A DNA stretch of 64,000 nucleotides from Rhodoplanes tepidamans. Its GTDB lineage: Bacteria; Pseudomonadota; Alphaproteobacteria; Rhizobiales; Xanthobacteraceae. The notes beneath the pieces are model-generated. The model was given only the letters and a program-made list of their open reading frames with translations. It was not told where the DNA came from and searched no databases. Where the stretch lies: positions 90,323 through 154,322 of the forward strand of contig NZ_JAUSUJ010000017.1 in NCBI RefSeq assembly GCF_030813915.1, written 5' to 3'. Both the position numbers and the translations under genes were made by a program. Numbering within the stretch: the first letter of the stretch is position 1; each line of letters opens with the position of its first letter. Below are positions 37,327 through 46,350 of this stretch, one piece after another.

Positions 37327-37994
37327 GGGAGAACGTTTCCGAGGATGAGGGCGTCGTGAGGGGAGGGCGGGGCGCGGAAGCCGGCCGCCGTGAAGGCGAC
37401 CAGCTCGGCGAGGGCGGTGTCGGAGTCGGAGGGATCGCAGGCGCCTTCCGACAGGATCTGGATCCGGCCGGGATCGGCGAGCGTGAAGTACTGGGCGCCG
37501 AGCAGGAAGTGGAAGCGCCAGTAGACGACCTTGGCGGGGAGGTGGTCGAGCTCCTTCATCAGGGCGCCGAGAAACGTGCCGCTGACGTGATTGAAGTGCT
37601 TCGAGATGAGGTTCTTCGACATGTCGGCGTGCTCGTGCGCCAGGATGGCGCGCAGCCGCATGAAGCGCCGCGCCCCGGCGTCGCCGTTCGGCAGCACCAG
37701 CGAGGGGCGAAGATAGGCCTCGAGGATCTGCTCCAGCATCGGCGGGCGCCCCGGGGCGGCACGGCACGCTTCGAGCAGGCGAAAACGTGCGTTGTTGATG
37801 GCGGCCGAGCGCTTGGCGAAGATCTGCTCGAGCAGCGCCTCCTTGGATCCGAAGTGATAGTGGATCGCCGCGATGTTGACGCCGCATTCGCGCGTGATCG
37901 CGCGCACCGAGACGGCGCGATAGCCGCTCGCCGCGAACATCGCCTCCGCGACGTCGAGGATCCGGTCCGGGGTCGCCTGCGTGCCGCCGCCCAT
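37323..37994 (-). CDS. TetR-family transcriptional regulator
   Basis: 223 aa. The HTH at about residues 9-55 (ILDVAEAMFAASGYRAVSVRAITRECGVNIAAIHYHFGSK) is typical TetR; the C-terminal domain resembles the CerR/DUF1956 group. First gene of the aminotransferase/ABC operon, so probably autoregulatory. Two near-identical palindromes in the 280-bp region shared with the divergent tctC-like gene are its likely operators. Confidence 0.93.
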   Translation of the reverse strand: MGGGTQATPDRILDVAEAMFAASGYRAVSVRAITRECGVNIAAIHYHFGSKEALLEQIFAKRSAAINNARFRLLEACRAAPGRPPMLEQILEAYLRPSLVLPNGDAGARRFMRLRAILAHEHADMSKNLISKHFNHVSGTFLGALMKELDHLPAKVVYWRFHFLLGAQYFTLADPGRIQILSEGACDPSDSDTALAELVAFTAAGFRAPPSPHDALILGNVLP

Positions 37995-38011
37995 CTGATC
38001 GATCGAAACGT

Positions 38012-38029
38012 TTCAAACAAGTGTTTGAA
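38012..38029. promoter_or_regulatory. TetR operator candidate 1
   Basis: TTCAAACA-AG-TGTTTGAA, a perfect 8-bp inverted repeat 18 bp upstream of the tetR start. Same core as the site at 38189-38204. Confidence 0.8.
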
Positions 38030-38188
38030 CAGTGTCGTAGCCGATCGCCGATCGGCCGTCAACGATGTCTCCGAAATCGGTATGGGAGGTCGTCCAAGGC
38101 CTGTGCTGTCGATTCATCTCGCATATGCAAACAATATGTGCATCGCGGAATCGCTGTCCAATATTGGCGCACGGCTGGGCGAATGGTA

Positions 38189-38204
38189 TCAAACAGGTGT
38201 TTGA
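38189..38204. promoter_or_regulatory. TetR operator candidate 2
   Basis: TCAAACA-GG-TGTTTGA, a perfect 7-bp inverted repeat 71 bp upstream of the tctC-like start. It shares the core with the site at 38012-38029, so both divergent transcripts are probably controlled together. Confidence 0.8.
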
Positions 38205-38274
38205 ACGAACGGTCGGCGGCGCGCTGCTGCGACGGCGCGGTCGCGGCTGCGTGCCCTCATCGAAGGAGAAGCCC

Positions 38275-39264
38275 ATGACGCTCTGGTCCCGCCGTTCCGT
38301 GCTGTCCACGCTCGCCGCCGCAGCGGCATCGGCCGCGGCATTCCCGGCGGCGTCGCAGCCGGGCTACCCGTCGCGGCCGGTGAAGATGATCGTGCCGTGG
38401 CCGCCGGGCGGCATCACCGACGTGACCGGCCGGATCCTGGCGCAGCGCCTCGGCGTGGAGCTGGGACAGCCGACCGTGGTGGAGAACCGTCCCGGCGCCG
38501 CCGGCACCATCGGGCACGCCGTGGCGGCACAGGCCGAGCCGGACGGCTACACGGTGCTGCTGGCGACCAACAGCACCTACGCGATGGCGCCGCATCTGTT
38601 CGAGAAGCTGCCGTACGACAGCAGCAAGGCGTTCGCCCCGGTCGGCCTCGTGATCCGCAGCCCGCAGGTGTTCTGCTGCAATCCGTCGCTGCCGGTGAAG
38701 ACCTTCGCCGAGTTCCTGCCCTATGTGCGGGCGCGGCAGCCGGACGGCGTCGTCTTCGAATCCTCGGGGCCGGGCTCGTCGAGCCATCTCGCCGCCGAGC
38801 TGCTCATGGCGATGGCGAACTTCCGCATGCTGCACGTCCCCTATCGGGGCGGCGGGCCGGCCGTGCAGGCGCTGGTGTCGGGCGAGGTGGCGTGCGGCTT
38901 CGTCGACGCCGTCGTCGCCCTGCCGATCGCCGAGGGCGGCAAGATCAGGATGCTCGGCGTCAGCACGGCGGAGCGGCTGCCGCTCGCGGCCGACGTGCCG
39001 ACCATCGCGGAGTCGGGCGTGCCGGGCTTCGAATCGTCGACCGACGTCGCCCTGATGGTGCCGGCCGGCACGCCCTCGGCGATCGTCGCGCGCCTCAACG
39101 CCGCACTGCTCGCGACCCTCGCGGACGATCACGTCCGCGCGTTGCTGACCAAGCAGGGCGCGATCATCTCCGGCGGCTCGCCCGAGCAGTTCGCCGGCTA
39201 CATGGTCAAGGAGAACGCCAAGTGGGGCGACGTCATCCGGGCCCGCGGCATCCGGATGCAGTGA
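38275..39264 (+). CDS. Bug/TctC-family periplasmic substrate-binding protein (orphan)
   Basis: 329 aa. Tat-like signal SRRSVLSTLAAAAASAAA at residues 5-22, then PSRPVKMIVPWPPGGITDVTGR, ENRPGAAGTIGHAVAA, PYRGGGPAVQALVSGEVACGF and VPTIAESGVPGFES, all characteristic of tripartite tricarboxylate-type receptors. No tctA or tctB lies beside it, which is common for Bug proteins in proteobacteria. AAGGAGAA precedes the ATG. Divergent from the TetR operon across the paired operators. Confidence 0.93.
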   Translation: MTLWSRRSVLSTLAAAAASAAAFPAASQPGYPSRPVKMIVPWPPGGITDVTGRILAQRLGVELGQPTVVENRPGAAGTIGHAVAAQAEPDGYTVLLATNSTYAMAPHLFEKLPYDSSKAFAPVGLVIRSPQVFCCNPSLPVKTFAEFLPYVRARQPDGVVFESSGPGSSSHLAAELLMAMANFRMLHVPYRGGGPAVQALVSGEVACGFVDAVVALPIAEGGKIRMLGVSTAERLPLAADVPTIAESGVPGFESSTDVALMVPAGTPSAIVARLNAALLATLADDHVRALLTKQGAIISGGSPEQFAGYMVKENAKWGDVIRARGIRMQ

Positions 39265-39351
39265 CGACCGCGGCGGCGGCTTCGGCGCGCGCCGCCCGGT
39301 CGTGATCGCCGCGCGGGGCGACCGCCGGTGCGGCGGCCGCCCCGGGTGCCG

Positions 39352-40719
39352 TCACTCCGCCGCGACCTGGGGCAGGGCGTCGAGCGAGGCCTGGAGGGCC
39401 GCCGCGTCGTAGTCGCGGTCCTCCAGCTTGCCCGACAGGTAGTCCGTGTAGGCCTGCATGTCGAAATGGCCGTGGCCGGACAGGTTGAACAGGATGGTGC
39501 GCGGCTTGCCCTCGGCCTTGGCGGCGAGCGCCTCGTCGACCGCGGCGCGGACCGCGTGGGTCGATTCCGGCGCCGGCACGATGCCCTCGCTGCGGGCGAA
39601 CAGGAGGCCCGCCTCGAAGCACGGATTCTGGTGCACGGCCTTCGCCTCGATCAGGCCGAGCTCCTTGGCGTGGCTCACCAGCGGGCTCATGCCGTGATAG
39701 CGCAGGCCGCCGGCATGGAACCCGGGCGGCATGAAGCTGGAGCCGAGCGTGTGCATCTTCATCAGCGGCGTGAGATGCGCCGTGTCGCCGAAGTCGTAGG
39801 CGTAGCTGCCGCGCGTCAGCGTCGGGCACGCCGCCGGCTCGACCGCCAGGACCCGCACGTCCTTGCCCTCGCGCAGCTTCAGCCCGAGGAACGGGAACGC
39901 GATGCCGGCGAAGTTGGAGCCGCCGCCGGCGCAGCCGATGACGACGTCGGGCCAGAAGCCGGCCATCTCCATCTGCTCGATCGCCTCGAGGCCGATGACG
40001 GTCTGGTGCAGGGCGACGTGGTTGAGCACGCTGCCGAGCGCGTAGTTGGTGTCGGGGTTCTGGGCGGCGATCTCGACCGCCTCGGAGATGGCGATGCCGA
40101 GGCTGCCGTTCGAGTCCGGGTTCTGCGCCAGCACGGCGCGGCCGGCCGCCGTCTCCATCGAGGGGCTCGGGATGCAGGTGGCCCCGTAGGTCTCCATCAG
40201 GGCCCGGCGATAGGGCTTCTGGTTGTAGGAGACCTTCACCATGTAGACCTTCACCTCGAGGCCGAAGATCGACCCGGCGAAGGCGAGCGAGGAGCCCCAC
40301 TGGCCGGCGCCCGTCTCGGTCGCGAGCTTCCGGATGCCGGCCTCGCGATTGTAGAAGGCCTGCGCCACCGCGGTGTTCGGCTTGTGGCTGCCGGCCGGCG
40401 AGACGCCCTCGTACTTGTAGAAGATGCGGGCCGGCGTATCGAGCGCGCGCTCGAGCCGCACCGCGCGGTGCAAGGGCGCCGGCCGCCACAGCTTGTAGAT
40501 CTCGCGCACCGGCTCGGGGATCTCGATCTCGCGCTCGGTCGCGACCTCCTGCTTGATCAGCTCCATCGGGAAGATCGCGGCGAGGTCGTCGGGGCCGATC
40601 GGCTTGCCCGTGCCCGGATGCAGCACCGGCGGCGGCGGCGCCGGCAGGTCGGCCGCGATGTTGTACCAGGCCCGCGGGATGCGGTTCTCGGGCAGCAGGA
40701 ACTTGTAGGTGTCGGTCAT
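39352..40719 (-). CDS. TrpB2-type tryptophan synthase beta-like PLP enzyme
   Basis: 455 aa, longer than classical TrpB (~400) and matching the TrpB2 subgroup. The PLP lysine is Lys113 in [50 protein letters not shown] and SGHGHFD are diagnostic. TrpB2 enzymes make tryptophan from serine and indole or act on related substrates without TrpA, and no trpA is nearby. The gene shares strand with the nitrilase-like gene 169 bp upstream, with a repeat between, so a joint indole or amino-acid role is possible but unproven. Confidence 0.92.
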   Translation of the reverse strand: MTDTYKFLLPENRIPRAWYNIAADLPAPPPPVLHPGTGKPIGPDDLAAIFPMELIKQEVATEREIEIPEPVREIYKLWRPAPLHRAVRLERALDTPARIFYKYEGVSPAGSHKPNTAVAQAFYNREAGIRKLATETGAGQWGSSLAFAGSIFGLEVKVYMVKVSYNQKPYRRALMETYGATCIPSPSMETAAGRAVLAQNPDSNGSLGIAISEAVEIAAQNPDTNYALGSVLNHVALHQTVIGLEAIEQMEMAGFWPDVVIGCAGGGSNFAGIAFPFLGLKLREGKDVRVLAVEPAACPTLTRGSYAYDFGDTAHLTPLMKMHTLGSSFMPPGFHAGGLRYHGMSPLVSHAKELGLIEAKAVHQNPCFEAGLLFARSEGIVPAPESTHAVRAAVDEALAAKAEGKPRTILFNLSGHGHFDMQAYTDYLSGKLEDRDYDAAALQASLDALPQVAAE

Positions 40720-40774
40720 GCGTTCGGGTCTTTCGTTCGTCCGAAACAGAGTCGTGAAAGCGGTCGGTCCGAGC

Positions 40775-40880
40775 GTCGTTCCGGGGCGCCGCGAAGCGGC
40801 GAACCCGGAATCCAGCCAGGACCTCGGAGCGTGTCGCTGGATTCCGGGTTCGCACCTGCGGTGCGCCCCGGAATGACGAC
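40775..40880. repeat. palindromic intergenic repeat, family C
   Basis: GTCGTTCCGGGGCGC at the left and GCGCCCCGGAATGACGAC at the right are inverted, with internal AACCCGGAATCCAG/CTGGATTCCGGGTT arms. It resembles repeats common in Bradyrhizobium-like genomes. Confidence 0.85.
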
Positions 40881-40888
40881 GCCCGACA

Positions 40889-41956
40889 TCACCGCGACGG
40901 CTTCTTCCAGATGTCGCGCTCCTGCATGAGGGCGACCTGCCGGTCGATCACGTCGCGCTTGTAGTCGGCGTGCCGGGCCGGAATCTTGTCCATGTACATG
41001 TTCTTCGGATAGACGGGCTGCTCGTAGATGATCTGGGCGAGCTCGGTGCGCACGTCCTTGAGCCAGTTGGTCACCTGGGCGCTCTCGCGGTGATGGCGCA
41101 GCGCCTCGATGTTGATGACGCCCGACACGAAGGTCGAGCCGTTGGTGTCGCGCTGCTTGCCGACCAGCTGGCCGCGATAGTCGACGATCATCGACTGGCC
41201 GCCGCCGGCGTCGATGCCGACCTTGCCCTCGGGATAGAGGTGATAGCTGCCGATGTTCGGGGCGACGATGTACATGTTGTTCTCGAGCGCCCGGCAGCGG
41301 TTGGTGATCTCGAAGAAGTCGTTCTCGGTGAACGGGGCGGGCAGCGAGGCGCGGTAGACCACCTCGGCGCCGTTCATGGCGAGGCCGCGGCCGTTCTCCG
41401 GATACGACCCCTCCATCGCCATCATGATGCCGAGCCGGCCGATCTTGGTGTCGGCGACGGGCCAGAAGGCGTCCAGCGTGCGGCCGTATTTCTCGATCCA
41501 CCAGTCGTAGATGTCGTGCGGCGACACCGAGCGCTCGACCGGCAGGAGGGCGCCGAGCTTGTAGTGCTTGAGCACGATCTCGCCGTCCGGGTCGACGACG
41601 AAGCCGACGTTGAAGAAGCGGTCCTTCCAGTCCGGATGGCGGGCCTTGGCCTGCGCCATGATGTAGACGTTCCACTCGCGCGCCAGCGCGGCGATCTCGT
41701 CGGTCTCCGGGCCCGGGATGTCGATCGCGCAGGTGTTGGCGAAATCGGCGTGGTCGACGTCCAGGACCTCGTCGTTGAAGCCCATCAGGCCGCCCTCGGG
41801 AATGGCGAGGAGGCGGACCGGGATGTCGAGATTGGACAGCCAGAAGGCCGCCTTGGTCAGGCTCTTCAAATGGTCGATGTTGTTCTTGATGTCGTCGCGG
41901 GTGCGGATGCCCCAGAAGGTCGGAATGAGCCCGACCGCGTTGTACGGCTCGATCAT
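40889..41956 (-). CDS. nitrilase/amidase superfamily protein lacking the catalytic Cys
   Basis: 355 aa. Carbon-nitrogen hydrolase fold of the aliphatic amidase/formamidase branch: the Glu is Glu54 (AIPEGGLMG) and the Lys is Lys133 ([11 protein letters not shown]). In the nucleophile segment the sequence is [11 protein letters not shown], where the family has Cys, so the third catalytic residue is Ala180 (codon GCG). The rest of the protein is intact ([26 protein letters not shown]). GGAGGGGGAA precedes the ATG at 41956. It is divergent from a branched-chain/amide ABC importer. It may be an inactive homologue, a binding protein, or an enzyme using another nucleophile. Confidence 0.9.
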   Translation of the reverse strand: MIEPYNAVGLIPTFWGIRTRDDIKNNIDHLKSLTKAAFWLSNLDIPVRLLAIPEGGLMGFNDEVLDVDHADFANTCAIDIPGPETDEIAALAREWNVYIMAQAKARHPDWKDRFFNVGFVVDPDGEIVLKHYKLGALLPVERSVSPHDIYDWWIEKYGRTLDAFWPVADTKIGRLGIMMAMEGSYPENGRGLAMNGAEVVYRASLPAPFTENDFFEITNRCRALENNMYIVAPNIGSYHLYPEGKVGIDAGGGQSMIVDYRGQLVGKQRDTNGSTFVSGVINIEALRHHRESAQVTNWLKDVRTELAQIIYEQPVYPKNMYMDKIPARHADYKRDVIDRQVALMQERDIWKKPSR

Positions 41957-42104
41957 GCAATGTTCCCCCTCCGGCCCCGCGCGGGCCGGGCGCGGCCCGA
42001 AAGGGCCGGGACGAGCGTCCGGGCGGCAAAGTGCGCTTTTCGCCTCCCTCGTGCAAGCCGCCGGGGCCGGCCGAGAGGGCGATCCCCTGCCGGTGCCTCG
42101 TTTT

Positions 42105-42120
42105 TTCGCTTGAAAGCGAA
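42105..42120. promoter_or_regulatory. palindrome between divergent nitrilase-like and liv-type genes
   Basis: TTCGCTT-GA-AAGCGAA, a perfect 7-bp inverted repeat preceded by a T-run, in the 241-bp divergent promoter region. A plausible operator; the binding regulator is not identified. Confidence 0.5.
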
Positions 42121-42197
42121 GCCTCGGACCGGCTTATCTCGCGGACCGGCTGTGCCCGCCCCCCGACGCCCGTCCTGTTTTCGGAGGAAGAGTTGCG

Positions 42198-43379
42198 ATG
42201 ACCAGAACCATTCCGTTGCTCGCCGCCGTCGCGGCCGTTGCGCTGGTCGCCCCGGCGCAGGCCCAGGACAAGGCGCAGGAGAAGCTCAAGATCGGCGTGA
42301 TCGCCACCCTGTCGGGGCCGCCGGCGGTGCTGGGCCAGCAGATCCGCAACGGCTTCCAGCTCGCCGTCAGGGATCTCGGCGGCAAGCTCGGCGGCCGCGA
42401 GGTCGAGGTCCTGGTCCAGGACGACGAACTCAAGCCGGACATCGCGGTCGGCAAGGTCAAGGCGTTCGTCGAGCGCGACAAGGTCGACTTCGTGGTCGGC
42501 CCGGTGTTCTCCAACATCCTGCAGGCGATCGTGAAGCCGGCGACCGACGGGGGCGCCATCCTGATCAGCCCGAACGCCGGCACCTCGAACTATGCCGGGC
42601 GCGACTGCAATCCGAACCTGTTCGTCACCTCCTACCAGAACGACCAGATGCACGAGATCTCGGGCAAGCACGCCCAGGACTCGGGCAAGAAGACCGCCTT
42701 CATCATGGCGCCCAACTACCAGGCCGGAAAGGACTCGCTCGCCGGCTTCAAGCGCTGGTTCAAGGGCGAGATCCTCGACGAGGTCTACGTCCCGCTGAAC
42801 CAGCTCGACTACTCGGCCGAGCTGTCGAAGATCGCCGCCGCCAAGCCCGAGGTCGTCTTCGTGTTCCTGCCCGGCGGCATGGGCGTCAACTTCGTCAAGC
42901 AGTACCGGCAGGCCGGTCTCGCCGACACCATCCCGGTGTTCTCGACCTTCACGGTGGACGAGTCGACCCTGCCGGCCCAGCAGGACGCCGCGCTCGGCTT
43001 CTTCGCCGGCTCGAACTGGGCGCCCAACCTCGACAACCCGCAGAACAAGGCCTTCGTCGCCGCCTACGAGGCGGCGTTCGGCGCCGTCCCGGCGACCTAC
43101 GCGTTCCAGGCCTACGACACGGCGCTGCTGATCGACAGCGCGCTGAAGGCCACGAAGGGCGACACAAAGGACCGCGACGCGCTGCGGGCGGCGCTGAAGA
43201 AGGCCGACTTCGTCTCGCTGCGCGGCGACTTCAGGTACAACACCAACAACTATCCGGTCCAGGACTTCTACCTGACGAAGGTGGCCAAGCGCCCCGACGG
43301 CAAGTATCAGACCGAGATCGTCGAGAAGGTGTTCGACGACTACGCCGACCCCTACGTGAAGAGCTGCAAGATGAAGTGA
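42198..43379 (+). CDS. branched-chain amino acid/amide ABC transporter substrate-binding protein
   Basis: 393 aa. Signal peptide TIPLLAAVAAVALVAPAQAQ. LivK/AmiC-type periplasmic receptor: KIGVIATLSGPPAVLGQQIRN, GGREVEVLVQDDELKPD, FVVGPVFSNILQAIV, and YNTNNYPVQDFYLTKV near the end. The fold class binds branched-chain amino acids, amides or urea. GGAGGAAG precedes the ATG. First gene of a five-gene importer operon and divergent from a nitrilase-like gene, which hints at an amide or nitrile-related ligand. Confidence 0.93.
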   Translation: MTRTIPLLAAVAAVALVAPAQAQDKAQEKLKIGVIATLSGPPAVLGQQIRNGFQLAVRDLGGKLGGREVEVLVQDDELKPDIAVGKVKAFVERDKVDFVVGPVFSNILQAIVKPATDGGAILISPNAGTSNYAGRDCNPNLFVTSYQNDQMHEISGKHAQDSGKKTAFIMAPNYQAGKDSLAGFKRWFKGEILDEVYVPLNQLDYSAELSKIAAAKPEVVFVFLPGGMGVNFVKQYRQAGLADTIPVFSTFTVDESTLPAQQDAALGFFAGSNWAPNLDNPQNKAFVAAYEAAFGAVPATYAFQAYDTALLIDSALKATKGDTKDRDALRAALKKADFVSLRGDFRYNTNNYPVQDFYLTKVAKRPDGKYQTEIVEKVFDDYADPYVKSCKMK

Positions 43380-43410
43380 GGCGGCCGCCTGCCGCCGGGC
43401 ACGGCGCCGC

Positions 43411-43515
43411 AGGGTGGGTAAAGGCGCGCACGCGCCGTGCCCACGCCGAACGGGGATCCCGTGGCTCCGGCACGACATGAACGGCGTGAGCACGCTGCGC
43501 CTTGCCCACCCTGCA
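43411..43515. repeat. palindromic intergenic repeat, family A copy 2
   Basis: Begins AGGGTGGGTAAAGGCGCGCACGCGCCGTGCCCACG and ends GCCTTGCCCACCCTGCA. It lies between the receptor gene and the livH-type gene, ending 21 bp before the latter's start. Confidence 0.85.
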
Positions 43516-43536
43516 CCCCACGACAGCCCGCTCCCG

Positions 43537-44460
43537 ATGTCCACCACGCTCCTCGTCGTCCAAGTCCTCAACGGCCTGCAGCTCGGGGTGCTGCTGTTCC
43601 TGATCGCCGCCGGGCTGACGCTCGTGTTCGGCGTGATGGACTTCATCAACCTGGCGCACGGCGTGCAGTACATGCTGGGCGCCTATCTGGCGGTCGCCTT
43701 CTACGGGCTCACCGACAGCTTCGTGCTGGCGCTCGTGCTGGCGCTCGCCGCCGCGCTCGCCTTCGGGCTGCTGCTGGAGGCGGCGGTGTTCCGCCATCTC
43801 TACGGGCGCGACCATCTCGACCACGTGATCGCGACCTTCGGCATCATCCTGTTCCTCAACGCGGCGGTGAAATACGTGTGGGGCGCCGCGCCGCTCTCCC
43901 TGCCGGTGCCCGAGGCGCTCACCGGCTCGGTCGCGCTCGCCCCCGGCATCCTCTATCCCGTCTGGCGGCTGGTCATCATCGGCAGCGGCCTCGCGGTCGC
44001 GGCGCTGCTGTGGGTCCTGGTGTCGCGGACCCGCATGGGCATGCTGGTGCGGGCCGGCGCCACCAATCCCGAGATGGTCTCGGCGCTCGGGGTCGACATC
44101 CGACGGCTGTTCACCCTGGTGTTCGGCTTCGGCGCCATGCTGGCCGGCTTCGCCGGGATCATGATCGCGCCGATCCTGTCGGTCGAGCCCGGCATGGGCG
44201 ACACCATCCTGATCCTCGCCTTCGTGGTGATCGTCATCGGCGGCATCGGCTCGATCCGCGGCGCCTTCGTGGCCGCCCTGCTGATCGGGCTGGTCGACAC
44301 GCTCGGCCGCTCCTTCGCGGTCGATGTGCTGCGCCTGTTCATGTCGTCGTCGACGGCCCGCACGGTCGGCCCGGCGCTCGCCTCGATGCTCATCTACCTG
44401 CTGATGGCCGTGGTGCTCTATGTGCGCCCCACCGGGCTGTTCCCGGCGAAGGGCCGCTGA
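43537..44460 (+). CDS. branched-chain amino acid ABC transporter permease (LivH type)
   Basis: 307 aa, about eight membrane segments. GLQLGVLLFLIAAGLTLVFGVMDFINLAHG is the LivH signature at the N-terminus; the docking loop RAGATNPEMVSALGVDIRRLF and GGIGSIRGAFVAALLIGLVD are typical. I chose the ATG at 43537. The frame is open further upstream, but only through repeat-derived sequence. No clear Shine-Dalgarno precedes this ATG, which is unusual here. The livM-type gene starts 1 bp after its stop. Confidence 0.92.
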   Translation: MSTTLLVVQVLNGLQLGVLLFLIAAGLTLVFGVMDFINLAHGVQYMLGAYLAVAFYGLTDSFVLALVLALAAALAFGLLLEAAVFRHLYGRDHLDHVIATFGIILFLNAAVKYVWGAAPLSLPVPEALTGSVALAPGILYPVWRLVIIGSGLAVAALLWVLVSRTRMGMLVRAGATNPEMVSALGVDIRRLFTLVFGFGAMLAGFAGIMIAPILSVEPGMGDTILILAFVVIVIGGIGSIRGAFVAALLIGLVDTLGRSFAVDVLRLFMSSSTARTVGPALASMLIYLLMAVVLYVRPTGLFPAKGR

Positions 44461-44461
44461 G

Positions 44462-45469
44462 ATGACGCAGGCCGTGGGTCCGGTCGAGGCGGCCCCGCGC
44501 ACGCGCCGCAGCCGTGCCGCCGTGGCGCTACCGCTCGTGCTGTTCGCCGCGCTCGCGCTGCTGCCGCTCGTCACGGCGGCGCTGTCGGCCGGCTACATGC
44601 TCGATCTCTTCGTCCGGGTGATGATCTTCGCCATCGCGGCGCTGTCGGTCGACCTGCTGATCGGCTACGCCGCGCTGGTGACCTTCGGGCAGGCCGCCTT
44701 CGTCGGGCTCGGCGCCTATGCGGTCGGCATGCTCGGCGCCCACGAGATCACGGATCTGACCATCGCGCTGCCGGTGGCGCTCCTCGCCTCCGGCCTGTTC
44801 GCCCTGGTGACGGGGCTGGTCTGCCTGCGCACCAAGGGCGTCTATTTCATCATGATCACCCTGGCCTTCGGCCAGATGGCGTTCTTCACCGCGTCGTCGC
44901 TGGCCCCCTACGGCGGCGACGACGGCCTCACCGTGCACGAGCGCTCGACCCTGTTCGGCGTCGCGGTGCTCGACCGGCCGGTGGTCTTCTACTACGTGGT
45001 GCTCGCGGCGCTGCTCGCCGTCTATCTGACGTGCCGGACGCTGATCGCCTCGCGTTTCGGCCGGGTGCTGCGCGGCGCCAAGGACAACGCGCTGCGGATG
45101 ACGACGCTCGGCTTCCAGGTCTATCGGTTCCAGCTCGTCGCCTATGTGATCGCCGGCATGATCGCCGGGCTCGCCGGCGTCCTGCTCGCCAACGCGACCG
45201 AGTTCGTCAGCCCGGCCTACATGTCGTGGCAGCGCTCCGGCGAGCTGATCATCATGGTGCTGCTCGGCGGGCTCGGCACGCTGCACGGCGCGGTCCTCGG
45301 GGCGATCGCCTTCCTGCTGCTGGAGGAGTGGCTGGCGACGCTCACCGAGCACTGGAAGATGATCTTCGGCCCGCTGCTGGTGCTGGTCGTGGTGTTCGTG
45401 CGCGGCGGGCTGATCGGGATCGGGACGGCGCTCGCCGGCGCCGTGAGCCGAAGGCTGCGCCGTGGCTGA
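44462..45469 (+). CDS. branched-chain amino acid ABC transporter permease (LivM type)
   Basis: 335 aa. After a charged N-terminus come multiple membrane helices. LDLFVRVMIFAIAALSVDLLIGYAALVTFGQAAF and RTKGVYFIMITLAFGQMAFF are LivM hallmarks; GAKDNALRMTTLGFQVYRFQL is the ATPase-docking loop, and LLGGLGTLHGAVLGA follows near the C-terminus. Overlaps the downstream ATPase gene by 8 bp. Confidence 0.94.
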   Translation: MTQAVGPVEAAPRTRRSRAAVALPLVLFAALALLPLVTAALSAGYMLDLFVRVMIFAIAALSVDLLIGYAALVTFGQAAFVGLGAYAVGMLGAHEITDLTIALPVALLASGLFALVTGLVCLRTKGVYFIMITLAFGQMAFFTASSLAPYGGDDGLTVHERSTLFGVAVLDRPVVFYYVVLAALLAVYLTCRTLIASRFGRVLRGAKDNALRMTTLGFQVYRFQLVAYVIAGMIAGLAGVLLANATEFVSPAYMSWQRSGELIIMVLLGGLGTLHGAVLGAIAFLLLEEWLATLTEHWKMIFGPLLVLVVVFVRGGLIGIGTALAGAVSRRLRRG

Positions 45470-46223
45470 GCCCGTGCTCGCGCTGGAGGGGCTGCGAAAG
45501 CAGTTCGGCGGCCTCGTGGTCACCGACCAGGTCACGCTGTCGGTGGCGCCCGGCGAGCTGCACGCCGTCATCGGTCCGAACGGGGCCGGCAAGACCACGC
45601 TGATCAACCAGATCTCGGGCGTGCTGCCCTCCGATTCCGGGCGCATTCTGTTCGCCGGCCACGACATCACCCGGCTTCCGCCGCACGAGCGGGCGCGGCG
45701 CGGGCTCGCCCGCACGTTCCAGATCACCTCGGTGCTGCCGGCCTTCTCGGCCCTGGAGAACGTCGCCGTCGCGGTGCAGGCGCATGCCGGCTCGAGCTAC
45801 CGCTTCGTCGGCGACGCCGCCGCCGAGCCGGCCCTCAACGGGCCCGCCCTGGCGGCCCTGGAGGAGGTCGGGCTCGCCGAGCGGGCCGACGTGCCGGCCG
45901 GGCATCTCTCGCACGGGGAGAAGCGTGCGCTCGAGCTCGCGATGGCGCTGGTCACCGAGCCGAAGCTGCTGCTGCTCGACGAGCCGATGGCGGGCACCGG
46001 CCGGGAGGAGACGGCGCGCCTGATCGCGGTGCTGCGTCGCCTCAAGGGCCGCTTCGCCATGATGCTGGTCGAGCACGACATGACCGCCGTGTTCGCCCTG
46101 GCCGACCACATCTCGGTGCTGATCTACGGCCGCATCCTGCTGAGCGGCAAGCCCGACGAGGTGCGCGAGGACCCCCAGGTCGTCGCCGCCTATCTGGGCG
46201 ACGAGATCGAGTTCGAGCGATGA
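45462..46223 (+). CDS. branched-chain amino acid ABC transporter ATP-binding protein (LivG type)
   Basis: 253 aa. GTG start at 45462, overlapping the livM-type gene by 8 bp. Walker A GPNGAGKTT, the LivG-typical GLARTFQITSVLPAFSALENV, signature LSHGEKRALELAMAL, and Walker B LLLLDEPMAGTG, where the usual 'GL/GM' is Thr-Gly. H-loop LVEHDMTAVF. Cytoplasmic ATPase of the importer. Confidence 0.94.
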   Translation: MAEPVLALEGLRKQFGGLVVTDQVTLSVAPGELHAVIGPNGAGKTTLINQISGVLPSDSGRILFAGHDITRLPPHERARRGLARTFQITSVLPAFSALENVAVAVQAHAGSSYRFVGDAAAEPALNGPALAALEEVGLAERADVPAGHLSHGEKRALELAMALVTEPKLLLLDEPMAGTGREETARLIAVLRRLKGRFAMMLVEHDMTAVFALADHISVLIYGRILLSGKPDEVREDPQVVAAYLGDEIEFER

Positions 46224-46242
46224 GCGCGTTTTCGACCCATCC

Positions 46243-46335
46243 TTCGTCATGGCCGGGCTCGTCCCGGCCACCCACGCCTTCGCCCGCCGCCAAGACGTGG
46301 ATGCCCGGCACAAGGCCGGGCATGACGGCGTCGGG
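46243..46335. repeat. palindromic repeat between livG and livF, family E
   Basis: CGTCATGGCCGGGCTCGTCCCGGCCA at the left and GCCCGGCACAAGGCCGGGCATGACGG at the right are inverted. It lies inside the operon. A shorter relative (GATGGCCGGGCTCGTCCCGGCCAT) sits at 49330-49353. Confidence 0.8.
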
Positions 46336-46350
46336 ATGTCGGAGCGCCCC

